NCBI RefSeq assembly: GCF_002890915.1
Contig: NZ_POUT01000020.1
Location: 1 to 51,628, forward strand
From: Stutzerimonas stutzeri
Lineage (GTDB): Bacteria; Pseudomonadota; Gammaproteobacteria; Pseudomonadales; Pseudomonadaceae
DNA length: 51,628 nt
Reading direction: 5' to 3'
The translations under genes were made by a program, and so were the position numbers. The notes beneath the pieces were generated by a model. That model was not told the DNA's origin and did not search any database. It saw only the letters and a program-made list of their open reading frames with translations. Of this stretch, positions 7,760 through 16,481 are shown one piece after another. How positions within the stretch are numbered: the first letter of the stretch is position 1; each line of letters starts with the position of its first letter.

Positions 7760-9512
7760 CCAGTACCTGCAGGAAGACCCGGCGACGGTGCTGAGCATGC
7801 TCTGGCACGGCTTCCCGGTGCTGCGGCTGCTGGCCGCCTGGCTCGCGGCGAGCGCCGCGCTGTTCGCGCTGTTCGGCTGGCTGGAGCGCCGCACCCGCGC
7901 CGCTCCGGTGAGCCTGGCGAGCGCGCCGGCCCGCCGCGGCGCGAGCTGGCCGGCGCGGTTCGCGGTGTTCGGCGTGTTGCTGGTGGTCAGCGTGGTGGCC
8001 GCGCGCGGCACGCTGCGTCAGGGCCCGCCGCTGCGCTGGGGCGATGCCTTCACCACCGCCTCGACCTTCGCCAACCACCTCGGACAGAACGCCACGCTGT
8101 CGCTCTACGATGCGGCGCGCAACCGCTTCTCGAGCCATCGCGACAACAGCTGGAAGGCGACACTGCCGGTTGCGGATGCGCAGGCGATCGCCCGCGAGCT
8201 GCTGCTGACCGCCAACGACCGGCTGGTGGACGCCGAGCTGGCGCCGGTGCGCCGTGACTTCCAGCCGCCGGCGGACGGCCAGCTGGCGGTGCGCAACGTG
8301 GTGGTGATCCTCATGGAGAGCTTCGCCGGCCGCTATGTCGGCGCGCTCGGCAGTGCCGACGGCATCACGCCGAACTTCGACCGCCTGGCCGGCGAGGGGC
8401 TGTTGTTCGAGCGCTTCTTCGCCAACGGCACCCACACCCACCAGGGCATGTTCGCCAGCATGGCCTGCTTTCCCAACCTGCCGGGCTTCGAGTACCTGAT
8501 GCAGACGCCCGAAGGCGGCCATCGCTTCTCCGGCCTGCCGCAGCTGCTCGGTGCGCGGGCGTTCGACGACGTTTACGTCTACAACGGCGATTTCGCCTGG
8601 GACAACCAGGCGGGGTTCTTCGGCAACCAGGGCATGAAGCGCTTCGTCGGCCGCAACGACTACGTGAATCCGGTGGTTTCCGACCCGACCTGGGGCGTTT
8701 CCGACCAGGACATGTTCACCCGCGCCGCCGAGGAGCTGGGCAAGCTGGATAACGGCGCGCCGTTCTATGCGCTGCTGCAGACGCTGTCCAACCACACGCC
8801 GTATGCGCTGCCCGAGCAGTTGCCGGTCGCTGCTGTCGAGGGGCATGGCGCGCTGGATCAGCATCTGACGGCGATGCGTTATTCGGACTGGGCGCTGGGG
8901 CAGTTCTTCGACAAGGTGCGTAACCAGCCTTGGTTCAAGCAGACCTTGTTCGTGGTGGTCGGCGACCACGGTTTCGGCGCGCCGGAGGAAGTCACCGAGA
9001 TGGACCTGCTGCGCTTCCACGTGCCGCTGCTGCTGATCGCCCCGGGCGTCACCGAGCGTTTCGGCAGCCGTCGCGAGGTGGTCGGTACGCAGGTGGACGT
9101 GGTGCCGACCATCATGGGCCGCCTCGGTGGCGAGGTGCGTCATCAATGCTGGGGCCGCGATTTGCTCAGCCTGCCGGCGGACGATCCGGGTTTCGGCATC
9201 GTCAAGCCGTCGGGCAGCGACCAGACCGTGGCGCTGATCCGCGGTGATCGGGTGCTGGTACAGCCCAAGGAGCAGCCGGCGCGGCTGTATCGCTATCGCC
9301 TGGGCGGTGAACCGGCTGGCGAGCGGATCGCCGCTGCCGAGGATCAGCCGCAGCTGCTGCGCCAGCTGCACGCCTACCTGCAGACCGCCACCGCCAGCCT
9401 GCTGGCCAACACCAGCGGAGATCGCAGCGGCGAGGGCGAGTCGGAAGCGGTGGCCGCCGAGGTGCCGCTCGCGGTGAAAGCGGCCCCGCCGGCACGGCCG
9501 GACAAGGGTTGA
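7760..9512 (+). pseudogene. LtaS-like membrane sulfatase/phosphoglycerol transferase, 5'-truncated
   Basis: The readable protein belongs to the alkaline phosphatase/sulfatase superfamily branch of LTA synthase-like enzymes, which transfer phosphoglycerol-type groups at the outer face of the inner membrane. Visible are one remaining membrane helix (about LLAAWLAASAALFALFGW), the catalytic-domain start VVVILMESFAGRYVGALG, the nucleophile region NGTHTHQGMFASM, NHTPYALP, and the metal site VVVGDHGFGAP. Family members normally have four or five N-terminal helices; roughly the first 100 residues are missing, replaced by the IS21 remnant. The frame runs back into the IS to a CTG/ATG-type start near 7680, so a shortened protein may still be made. 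The C-terminal 40 residues are low-complexity. Confidence 0.7.
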
Positions 9513-9525
9513 GCGCGGCGGTCGA

Positions 9526-10008
9526 TCAGTGTTCCAGCGGCTTGAAGCTGTCGTCGGCGAAGTAAGTGGCGTAGTCGCCCAGCGCGCCGACCACCGTCAC
9601 CGCGCCGTCGCGCTGACCGGCCGGGGCGCCGCTCATGGCGTCGGCACCGGCGAGCAGCTGGGCGATGATCAGGTGCAGCTGCGCGTCGGCCTCGGCGCTC
9701 AGCTTGCAGTTCTCCACCATGTAGGCGACCTGGCCGCGCACCGTCTCGGCCAGTTCGCCGTAGCGGGCGGCGGGCAGACGGTCTTCGTGGATCGCCGGCA
9801 GCGCCTGGCGCATATCGTTGTTGATGGTGCCCATTGCCTGGCGCAGCGGCGCGTCGGTGGCCCAGCGCTTGCCGGCATCGAGTTGCAGCGCCGGCGCGCC
9901 TTCGCCGTGGCCGTGGTCATGGCTGGTGGCGGCGAGGCTGGTGCCGGCGTGGCCGAGGGTGCCGGCGAGGATGATGGCGAGGGCGAGAGCGTAAGGTTTG
10001 CGGATCAT
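9526..10008 (-). CDS. Exported histidine-rich small protein, function unknown
   Basis: A 160-residue protein starting MIRKPYALALAIILAG, a clear signal peptide. It is followed by a metal-binding-like stretch SHDHGHGEG. The rest is predicted helical, with LRQAMGTINNDMRQALPAIH and a conserved-looking VAYMVENCKL. The start has GGAGTT upstream. It is the last gene of a run on this strand behind a sigma factor, anti-sigma factor and metal-resistance-type periplasmic protein, 92 bases from the latter. A role in periplasmic metal handling fits this company and the histidines, but is inference. Confidence 0.6.
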   Translation of the reverse strand: MIRKPYALALAIILAGTLGHAGTSLAATSHDHGHGEGAPALQLDAGKRWATDAPLRQAMGTINNDMRQALPAIHEDRLPAARYGELAETVRGQVAYMVENCKLSAEADAQLHLIIAQLLAGADAMSGAPAGQRDGAVTVVGALGDYATYFADDSFKPLEH

Positions 10009-10100
10009 CGATAGAACTCCATTGAGCGAGCCGGCGAAGTGCGGCTCCTGATGTTCTAACGCAGGCGCGACGGTTTTGTTCCATCGCGCCGTGCAATCCG

Positions 10101-10565
10101 TCATTTGCGGTGCAATTGCTCGATGTTGTCGGCGCCGAACGACTGCTGCGTGAGCACCTGGACGAGCCGCGCGCGCTGCTGCGGTTCGAGGATCTCGCGC
10201 TCCTGCAGCAGCTGGTCGATGAGCAGGCGCTGCTGTTCGTTCTGCAGTTCGGCGATCTTCGCCTGCTCGGCGTCGATCACCGTGCGGTCCACCTGTTCGG
10301 CGAAAATCGCCTCGATCAGCCGGTTGCGGTGTTCGCCGAGGCTGGCGTTGGAGGCGCGCAGGTAGGCCAGGAACGGCGCCTCGGCATCGTGCCAGCGCTG
10401 CAGCTGGCTGGCGCTCAGTTGCAGCTCGCGCGACAGCTCGGTCGGTGCGCCGGAGGGAATCGGCAGGCCATCGCGACTGAGTTTCTGCCAGCCGAGGCCG
10501 GCGAGCACGCCGACGTTGACCAGCACGGACAGGGCCAGGGCGTTGCGCAGGGTGGTGTTGCTCAT
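10101..10565 (-). CDS. Periplasmic heavy-metal-resistance/Spy-like sensor protein
   Basis: A 154-residue protein with one N-terminal membrane anchor (ALALSVLVNVGVLAGLGW) and a long helical periplasmic part rich in Q, E, L and R. Its ELSRELQLSASQLQRWHD and QQRLLIDQLLQEREILEPQQ stretches are typical of the Metal_resist/CnrX/Spy-CpxP fold. The start ATG overlaps the stop of the anti-sigma gene (ATGA), so it is the third gene of a coupled operon. In CnrYXH-type systems such a protein senses metal and controls the anti-sigma factor; here that is inference. The opposite-strand frames are shadows. Confidence 0.65.
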   Translation of the reverse strand: MSNTTLRNALALSVLVNVGVLAGLGWQKLSRDGLPIPSGAPTELSRELQLSASQLQRWHDAEAPFLAYLRASNASLGEHRNRLIEAIFAEQVDRTVIDAEQAKIAELQNEQQRLLIDQLLQEREILEPQQRARLVQVLTQQSFGADNIEQLHRK

Positions 10566-10990
10566 TTCAGGTTTACCTTCAGATAGCAGAATTCGGGACG
10601 CGCGCAGAGCGCGCCGGGTGGCGCGCTGCCGAGGACGGCGAGCAGGTCGTGGCTGGGTGAGCTGCGCGACGGCTGGCCGGGCAGGGTGTAGCCGAGCAGC
10701 AGGCCGAGCAGAACCGACGCCGCGGCACCGATACCCTGCGCCCAGTGGCGCGCCCACCCGCTGCGCGCGGGTGGCGGCGCAAAGGGCCGCTGCAGACGCG
10801 CCTGCAACCCGGCCGGCAGCTCCGGACAGGCCAGCGCACGCAAGCCCTGGCCGAGCCCGTCGAGTTCGGCCAGCGTCGCGCGACACTGCGGACAAACCGC
10901 CAGGTGGCCGTCGGCGTGGCGCTGTTCGGCGGCGTCGAGTTCGTTGTCGAGGTAGGCGGACAGGATCGCCATGTCCAGATGCTCAGTCAT
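10562..10990 (-). CDS. Anti-sigma factor with zinc-finger N-terminus
   Basis: A 142-residue protein with an HxxxCxxC zinc anti-sigma motif near residues 25-36 (HADGHLAVCPQC). One membrane helix follows at about residues 86-103 (GIGAAASVLLGLLLGYTL), then a short periplasmic tail. This is the ChrR/RsrA-like zf-HC2 pattern: the cytoplasmic part binds the sigma factor and the tail can receive a signal. Its start lies 8 bases inside the sigma gene, so the pair is translationally coupled. CxxEFC-like cysteines in the tail (LCARPEFCYL) might be redox- or metal-sensitive. Confidence 0.8.
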   Translation of the reverse strand: MTEHLDMAILSAYLDNELDAAEQRHADGHLAVCPQCRATLAELDGLGQGLRALACPELPAGLQARLQRPFAPPPARSGWARHWAQGIGAAASVLLGLLLGYTLPGQPSRSSPSHDLLAVLGSAPPGALCARPEFCYLKVNLK

Positions 10991-11543
10991 CGAGGGTGCC
11001 TCCGTTGGCCTGACGGTAGCCGTGCAGCAGCGCCTCGCGGGCGCGCGCCAGGCGCGACTTGACGGTGCCGGCGTTGAGCTGCAGCGTGGCGGCCAGTTCG
11101 TCGTAGGCCAGCCCTTCCACCTCGCGCAGCAGCAGGATCTCGCGCTGTTCGTGGGGCAGGCGGGCCAGCAAGCGTTCCAGCAATGCCAGATCGCGCGCGC
11201 TCTGCAGTCGGCTTAGCGGCGACGGCGCCGGATCGACCGGCTCGGCCTGCTCCTCCGGCGCCACGTCGACGTAGCGCTGCCGCTGGCGCAGCGTATCCAG
11301 CGCGGCATTGCGCGCGATCTGCAGCAGCCAGGTCTGCAAACGTGCCTCCGGGCGCCATCTGGGCAGTGCCTGGAAGGCGCGGATGAACGTTTCCTGGGTC
11401 AGGTCCGCGGCCTCGTCGGCGCTGCCGAGCAGGCGACGGAGGAAGTGGAAGACCCGCGCCTGATGGACGCGCACTAGCGTGCCGAACGCCTGGCGATCAC
11501 CACGCGCGGCCTGCTGGATGAGGTCCTGTTCGCTGTCGTTCAT
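10983..11543 (-). CDS. ECF (sigma-70 family) sigma factor
   Basis: A 186-residue RNA polymerase sigma factor of the extracytoplasmic-function group. Region 2 is visible as QAFGTLVRVHQARVFHFLRR through ADLTQETFIRAFQALPRW. Region 4 is LPHEQREILLLREVEGLAY with the helix-turn-helix AATLQLNAGTVKSRLARARE. I chose ATG 11,543 (MNDSEQDLIQQA), which begins just before region 2; an upstream start would add a non-conserved 19 residues. It is first in an operon with the anti-sigma and two exported proteins. The target regulon is not visible, though the neighbouring cytochrome genes are candidates. Confidence 0.88.
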   Translation of the reverse strand: MNDSEQDLIQQAARGDRQAFGTLVRVHQARVFHFLRRLLGSADEAADLTQETFIRAFQALPRWRPEARLQTWLLQIARNAALDTLRQRQRYVDVAPEEQAEPVDPAPSPLSRLQSARDLALLERLLARLPHEQREILLLREVEGLAYDELAATLQLNAGTVKSRLARAREALLHGYRQANGGTLDD

Positions 11544-11693
11544 TAAGCGCTCGTCTGGGTTGACCGCGCAGGGCGCCGCTAAAACCTGCTGCGTTGCCAA
11601 CGCCTCGGTTTTTACCGGTGCCCGTGCGCTGCCGGCCGGGTTGCCGCAGGGATATAACGCAACGGTTGGCGAAATGTTCCGGCTATTTTTGTC

Positions 11694-12218
11694 TCAGCGC
11701 GGAATCTTCACCCGGTCCTCGTCGAAGTCGCCTTTTTCCGCGTCGCGATGGCAGGCCACGCAGTTGAAGCGGCCGCCGACCGACTCGCGGGCGAACTTGG
11801 CTTCGCTGAGCTCGTCGTGTTTGTGCTCGAACCAGCGCGTCTGGCTGATGCGTGGCGGCTCGCCGGCGGTGGGTGACGGCTCCACCGGTAGGCGGTTGGC
11901 GGCCGAGGCGCGGACCAGGAAGTCGAGGATTTCCTTTTCCTGCACCGGGTCCAGCGACGCGTTGCTGCCGTAGTGATCGCCCAGGGTGCGCATCTGCTCG
12001 CGCCAGGCATCGGCAGGCAGCAGGCCGGGAGAATAGAGCATGTGGCAGGCCGCGCATTCTTCCTTCCACACCAGCGGTGCGTCGCTGGGTACCGTCAGGC
12101 GCTTGGGCCGCTTGTAGCCCTTGCGCTCTCGATGGTCGTCGTCATCGGCGAAGCTGAGGCCGGCCAGTACCAGGGTCAGGCCCAGCCCGGCGACGGCAGC
12201 GAGGGGTGCGATCTTCAT
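11694..12218 (-). CDS. Diheme cytochrome c (DHC-like)
   Basis: A 174-residue exported cytochrome with signal peptide (MKIAPLAAVAGLGL to LSFA). It has two heme c sites, CAACH near residue 56 and CVACH near residue 155. The layout and its neighbour (an SHP-type cytochrome) match the diheme cytochrome c DHC, known as the electron donor to SHP in Rhodobacter and Shewanella. ATG 12,218 follows AAGGAGCC. It lies 10 bases downstream of the SHP gene on the same strand, so the two are surely co-transcribed. The electron source is probably the cytochrome b fusion encoded divergently. Confidence 0.8.
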   Translation of the reverse strand: MKIAPLAAVAGLGLTLVLAGLSFADDDDHRERKGYKRPKRLTVPSDAPLVWKEECAACHMLYSPGLLPADAWREQMRTLGDHYGSNASLDPVQEKEILDFLVRASAANRLPVEPSPTAGEPPRISQTRWFEHKHDELSEAKFARESVGGRFNCVACHRDAEKGDFDEDRVKIPR

Positions 12219-12228
12219 GGCAGGCTCC

Positions 12229-12636
12229 TTATTTGATGCTGTCGATCCAGCTGATGAAGTCACCTTTTTCCTGCGCGGTGCATTCACGGGCGTAGACGTC
12301 GTCGCAGTTGCGGCGGAACCATTTCTCGACCTTCTTCAGGTCGGTGAAGCGCTCGGGGTTGGCTGCCGGCGCCAGCGGATCGACCTTGCGATGCGCCGGC
12401 GTCTTGCCGGGCTGACGCGGGTCGGCGGTGTGGCAGGTGGTGCAGCTCATGGTCTTGCCATTGCGCTGCTCCTCGGCGAAGTACAGCGCCTTGCCGCGCT
12501 CGGCGGAGAAACCGGCGAAGTTCGGATTCTCCTGACGCGCCTGGGCGGCGTAGCCGGGCAGCAGTGGGTGTTCGGTTTCGGCCAGGGCGGGCAGGCTCAG
12601 GCAGCAGGACAGGAGGATGATCCAGCGGGCTTTCAT
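12229..12636 (-). CDS. shp: SHP-type monoheme cytochrome c (DUF1924)
   Basis: A 135-residue exported protein with signal peptide (to about ALAE) and one CTTCH heme site. The C-terminal KVEKWFRRNCDDVYARECT and GDFISWIDSIK are the parts I associate with the DUF1924/Sphaeroides heme protein family. SHP is an unusual cytochrome c that can bind oxygen or nitric oxide at its heme; its physiological job is not settled. The gene comes first in a two-gene operon with the diheme cytochrome and is divergent from the cytochrome b-reductase gene, 125 bases away. Confidence 0.8.
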   Translation of the reverse strand: MKARWIILLSCCLSLPALAETEHPLLPGYAAQARQENPNFAGFSAERGKALYFAEEQRNGKTMSCTTCHTADPRQPGKTPAHRKVDPLAPAANPERFTDLKKVEKWFRRNCDDVYARECTAQEKGDFISWIDSIK

Positions 12637-12761
12637 GGTGCGCTCTCCGGTTGGGAATGAGTGCAGCCTAGGCGCGCCGCCTTACGCCAAGCTGAACCGC
12701 AGCGGCTGGCGGCGTTCAGTTTCGTTTCAGCTCGCAGGAATACAAAGGCGGCATCCATTCA

Positions 12762-14372
12762 ATGAGGATCGCCGTCGTGGCTGCTTTCAATCGTTTCCGT
12801 CTGTTCCACTGGCTGCTGGCCGGTTTCTTTCTTGGCGCCTACCTCAGCGGTGACGACGCCGAGACGCTGCATATCTGGCTGGGCTACGGCCTGGTGGCGC
12901 TGTTGGTGTGGCGCCTGCTGATCGTGCCGCTGCGCCTGCGCGGCTTCCCACAGCTGCTGCCGCCGAAGGGCCAGCGGAGCAAGCCGGGCCTGTCGAGCGT
13001 CGGCAAGTGGCTGACGGTCGGCGCGCTGGGCAGTTTCGCCATTGCCAGCGTGGTCGGCCTGGGTATGGTCGACAACGGCGATGTGCTGGCCGCCCTGCCG
13101 GGCGTGGGGCCGGATGTCTTCGGCGCTGCCAGCGACATCGATTTCATCGGCTGGATGGGCGATGCCGAGGAGGTGCACGAGTTCTTCGCCAACCTGGGGC
13201 TGTGGCTGATCGGCCTGCATGTCGGCTATGTGCTGCTGTTCCGCCGCAAGTCGGTATGGCCGATGCTGCGCGGCGTGCCCAAGGCGGGGCCGGCTTCGAC
13301 TGCACCTTCGGCTTCGACGTCGACACCGGCAACGACGTCGGTCGCGACCGCGTTCGCATCGGCGCCAGCGCCTGCCGCCGGGGAGTTCACCCGTCTGCGC
13401 ATCGTCTCACGCCAGGCCGAAACCGCCGACAGCTGCTCGTTCACCCTGCAGGTGCCGGCCGCCCAGCGCGCACGCTTTGCCGCGCAGCCGGGGCAGTTCC
13501 TCACGCTGAAGGTGCCCGCTGCCGAGCCGGCGCTGCTGCGCTGCTACTCGCTGTCGCAGCGACCGCAGGCGGATGGCGCGCTGCGCATCACCATCAAGCG
13601 GGTGCCCGGCGGCCGCGCGTCGAACTGGCTGCTGGACAACCTGCAGGCCGGCGATTGCATCGAGGCGCTGCCGCCGGCCGGCGTGTTCGTGCCGCGCAAC
13701 CTGGATGACGATCTGCTGCTGCTCGGCGCCGGCAGCGGTATCACGCCGCTGATGGCGATCCTGCAGGCGGCGCTGGTCGAGGGCAGCGGGCAGGTACGGC
13801 TGTTCTATGCCAGCCGCGATGCCGCCTCGCTGATCTTTGCCGAGGAGCTGGCCGAGTGGTCTGCGCGTTACCCCGATCGCCTGCAGCTGCGCATCTGGCT
13901 CGATGCCGAGCAGGGTGTGCCGAGCGGCCCGGCGATTGCCACGAAGATCGCTGACTGGTCAGCCGCCGACGCCTTCATCTGCGGGCCGCAACCGTTCATG
14001 GATGCCGCGGGTGCCGCGCTGGGCGAGCGGGGTGTGGATGCGGCGCGTATCCATCTGGAACGCTTTGCCGCCGCAGCGCCGACGGCCGCACCGGGCGGGC
14101 GCCGCAGCCGCCTGCGGGTCGCGCTCGACGGTCGCCGTCACGAGCTGGACGTGCCGCGCGGCGAGGTGCTGCTGGAGGCCATGGAACAGGCTGGCCTGCA
14201 ACCGCCGAGCGCGTGCCGCTCGGGTGTCTGCGCCGCCTGCAAGTGCCGGGTGGTGGAGGGCAGCGTGAGCATGCGCAGCAACCAGGTGCTGAGCGAAAGC
14301 GAGGTGCGTCAGGGCTGGGCGCTGGCCTGCCAAGCCGAACCGCGCAGCGCCGAACTGCAAGTCGAATACTGA
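12762..14372 (+). CDS. Cytochrome b561-like / flavin reductase / 2Fe-2S ferredoxin fusion
   Basis: A 536-residue three-part electron-transfer protein. Residues 1-170 are a four-helix cytochrome b of the Ni-hydrogenase b-subunit type, with histidines in RLFHWLLAG, TLHIWLGYG, EVHEFFANL and GLHVGYVLL. A Ser/Thr/Ala-rich linker follows. Residues about 205-430 form an FNR-type FAD/NAD(P)H module with LLRCYSLSQRP and the pocket GAGSGITPLMAIL. The last 90 residues are a plant-type ferredoxin with CRSGVCAACKC. Known SHP/DHC loci encode a plain cytochrome b; here the reductase is fused to it. Inferred route: NAD(P)H to FAD to 2Fe-2S to heme b to DHC to SHP. ATG 12,762 begins the frame directly before the first helix. 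Confidence 0.8.
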   Translation: MRIAVVAAFNRFRLFHWLLAGFFLGAYLSGDDAETLHIWLGYGLVALLVWRLLIVPLRLRGFPQLLPPKGQRSKPGLSSVGKWLTVGALGSFAIASVVGLGMVDNGDVLAALPGVGPDVFGAASDIDFIGWMGDAEEVHEFFANLGLWLIGLHVGYVLLFRRKSVWPMLRGVPKAGPASTAPSASTSTPATTSVATAFASAPAPAAGEFTRLRIVSRQAETADSCSFTLQVPAAQRARFAAQPGQFLTLKVPAAEPALLRCYSLSQRPQADGALRITIKRVPGGRASNWLLDNLQAGDCIEALPPAGVFVPRNLDDDLLLLGAGSGITPLMAILQAALVEGSGQVRLFYASRDAASLIFAEELAEWSARYPDRLQLRIWLDAEQGVPSGPAIATKIADWSAADAFICGPQPFMDAAGAALGERGVDAARIHLERFAAAAPTAAPGGRRSRLRVALDGRRHELDVPRGEVLLEAMEQAGLQPPSACRSGVCAACKCRVVEGSVSMRSNQVLSESEVRQGWALACQAEPRSAELQVEY

Positions 14373-14510
14373 CGTGTGGGAAAGGCCGCTGGCCGTTTTC
14401 CACCCTGCGCATCGGGTGATCGACGGGGCGTAGGGTGGATAACGGCGCAGCCTTATCCGGCAGTACCTGTGCCTCTGGCCGGTGGAAAAAGCGATTGGCC
14501 ATTTGCCGAG

Positions 14511-15102
14511 GGTGGAGTGGCGACGGTCACCGATGGATTTGCCGCAGGCCGAGCCGGCGCCGTGGCAGGGGTAGATCTCGATGCGTTCGCCGAGCGGCAG
14601 GTAGCGGGTGAACAGCGTGGCGTAGAGCTGCGCTGCCAGCTGCTTGGTGCTGTCCTCGCCGAGCAGGTCGGGGCGGCCGACGTCGAGGTTGAACAGCGTA
14701 TCGCCGGTGAACAGCGCGAAGGGCGCTTCGCCCTGCTGGCTGTCACGTAGCAGCAGCGAGATGTGCTCGGGGGTGTGGCCTGGCGAGTGCAGCACTTCCA
14801 GGCTGACCTGACCCAGTTCCAGCACCTCGCCGTCGTCCACCTGACGCAGCCCGAAGGCGTAGTCCGCCGATGATCTCGGCGCCGCAGCGTTCGGCCAGCG
14901 CCTGGGCGCCGGAAACGAAGTCGGCGTGGATGTGCGTCTCGATGGCATAGGCGATGCGCAGGCCCTTGTCGCGCGCCAGGTCGAGGTAGACCTCGACGTC
15001 GCGCCGCGGATCGATCACCGCGGCGACGGCGGCCTTGCTGTCGCCCACCAGATAGGAAATCTGCGCCAGACCTTCGGTGTAGATCGACTCGAATACCAGC
15101 AT
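14511..15102 (-). pseudogene. Sulfur (persulfide) dioxygenase-like metallo-beta-lactamase fold protein, broken
   Basis: From ATG 15,102 the frame reads MLVFESIYTEGLAQISYLVG, then AIETHIHADFVSGAQAL with the THxHxDH-type site (here HIHAD). After AEIIGG (about 14,865) the homologous frame switches, continuing as ADYAFGLRQVDDGEVLELGQ, HSPGHTPEHISLL, FTGDTLF and YPCHGAGSACGKSIGDRR before breaking off at STLGKW near 14,511. So there is one frameshift plus a lost C-terminus of about 100 residues. Family members detoxify persulfides or sulfide (Blh/ETHE1). Upstream, an IS5 remnant abuts the promoter. This is decayed and not functional. Confidence 0.75.
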
Positions 15103-15197
15103 GCGTGTGCCTCCGTAATCCGTGAGGGTTACGGATGTGAGCGCCGGTTGGCCGCCGGCGTTCAATCGCAGCGGGTCACTTGCGGACCAGCAGCACC

Positions 15198-15571
15198 CCG
15201 TGGTTTCGTCGGGGATGCGCTCCAGGTTCAGCCCGGCAAACTGGCGCAGGATCGTGGTTTCGTACAGCGCTTCCTCCATCGCTGGATCGCTGTAGCCGAA
15301 CCAGTTCTGCAGCAGATGCACACGCAGCATCGCCATCAACGGGTAGGCCGGACGGCCACCTTCACCCTTCGGATAATGTGGCTCGATCAAAGCAATCAAG
15401 CCCTTCCACGGCACCACCCGATCCATCTCGATCAGGAACAACTCCTTGCGGGTTTGCTTGCGCTTGCCAGCGTACTCGGCGTCGGCGAAGGTCATCTGCT
15501 TCATCGGGAAACTCGGTGGGTGGGGTCGCGGTATTTTGCCAAATCAGAAAGTCTTTTTCAGAGTTTCCCTA
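15198..15571 (-). mobile_element. IS5-family insertion sequence remnant
   Basis: A transposase start at 15,504 reads MKQMTFADAEYAGKRKQTRK and later WFGYSDPAMEEALYETTILR, the N-terminal domain of IS5-type transposases. It stops at about PDETT (15,198), where unrelated sequence begins, so about two thirds of the gene is missing. The outer end CTAGGGAAACTCTGAAAAAG (complement of 15,552-15,571) looks like the IS terminal repeat. The open frame runs through into the broken beta-lactamase-fold gene, but that fusion is an accident of the deletion. Confidence 0.8.
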
Positions 15572-15611
15572 GGCTGACAAGCCAAGCGCTGGATCGCAAC
15601 CATCCATCACC

Positions 15612-16481
15612 TTATCCAGCTAGATCTGCCTCCTCCAATAAGTGCCGCACAAATCCCGGCGGGTGCAGATTTCCGGGAGGTTTGCGCCAGATCAGTTGGA
15701 GACGCTTTTCAAGCCCCGGGATGGGAAGAGCTACCAGCGCGCCACTGCGAACTTCGTCTTGTACTGCGGAAGCCATCACCAACGACACGCCGAGTCCCGC
15801 CCTCACTGCTTGTTTGACTGCCTCGGTGCTGCCTAGCTGCATACCGCTGCGAGGCACGCCCAGTTCGCCAAAGTATTCGGTCAGAAGCCGTCCGGTACCG
15901 CTACCCGGTTCACCTCCCAGCATCGGCAGGTCCACCAGACGATCACGTTCTATGCACCCTGCTTCAGCCAGCGCATGGTCGGGGCTGACGATAAGCACCA
16001 GCGGCTCGACCCGCCAGAGGCGGTATTCGAAGTCGGGGTGAGGTAGCCACCATTCCATGATCGCGGCGTCGAGCTGGCCCGCCAGTAGCTGGTCGGCCAC
16101 ATCCGGGTTGGCGGCGATGCGCAGATCCACCTCGCCCCTCTCATTTGCGGTCGTCAGATAGTTGCGCACGAATGGCTGGAGAAGGTAGGTGCCGATGTTG
16201 GAGCTGGCCCCGACGCGCTCACGATTGCCATGCAGGGCTTCTAGCGCCCGGGCGTGCATGTCGAGCAAGGCGGTCGCATGCGGCATGAAGGCCAGCGCCC
16301 GTGTGGTAGGCTGGCAGCCGCTACGACTGCGCTGCACCAGCGTTACGCCGACCTGCTCTTCAAGCTTCTGCAAGTGCTGCGACACCGTCGGCTGGGCCAG
16401 CCCCAACGCCCTCGCCGCGCTCTGAAAACTGCCTGTTTGAACGATCGCTACCAGGCTCTTCAGCCAGACCGGATTCAACAT
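15612..16481 (-). CDS. ptxE: LysR-type regulator of the phosphite operon
   Basis: A 289-residue LysR-family transcription factor. The N-terminal helix-turn-helix reads GSFQSAARALGLAQPTVSQH followed by LQKLEEQVGVTLVQRS; the rest is the periplasmic-binding-like effector domain. It is the last gene of ptxABCDE in P. stutzeri WM88 as known to me, and here it has the same position, overlapping ptxD by 7 bases. I chose ATG 16,481 because the domain starts at once (MLNPVWLKSLV); an upstream start at 16,568 would add 29 residues without homology. Its effector is not known from sequence. Confidence 0.9.
   Translation of the reverse strand: MLNPVWLKSLVAIVQTGSFQSAARALGLAQPTVSQHLQKLEEQVGVTLVQRSRSGCQPTTRALAFMPHATALLDMHARALEALHGNRERVGASSNIGTYLLQPFVRNYLTTANERGEVDLRIAANPDVADQLLAGQLDAAIMEWWLPHPDFEYRLWRVEPLVLIVSPDHALAEAGCIERDRLVDLPMLGGEPGSGTGRLLTEYFGELGVPRSGMQLGSTEAVKQAVRAGLGVSLVMASAVQDEVRSGALVALPIPGLEKRLQLIWRKPPGNLHPPGFVRHLLEEADLAG

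Noticed and set aside
7737..9371. Long minus-strand open frame opposite the LtaS-like gene
   Set aside because: The plus-strand frame has clear catalytic motifs. The minus translation is arginine/histidine/glutamine-rich noise.
11852..12660. Plus-strand frames opposite the diheme cytochrome and SHP genes
   Set aside because: The minus-strand genes have signal peptides and heme motifs. The plus frames are shadows.
14743..15504. Apparent fusion of an IS5 transposase N-terminus with a beta-lactamase-fold protein
   Set aside because: The frame is continuous only by accident of a deletion junction. The hydrolase has its own start at 15,102 and is itself broken.
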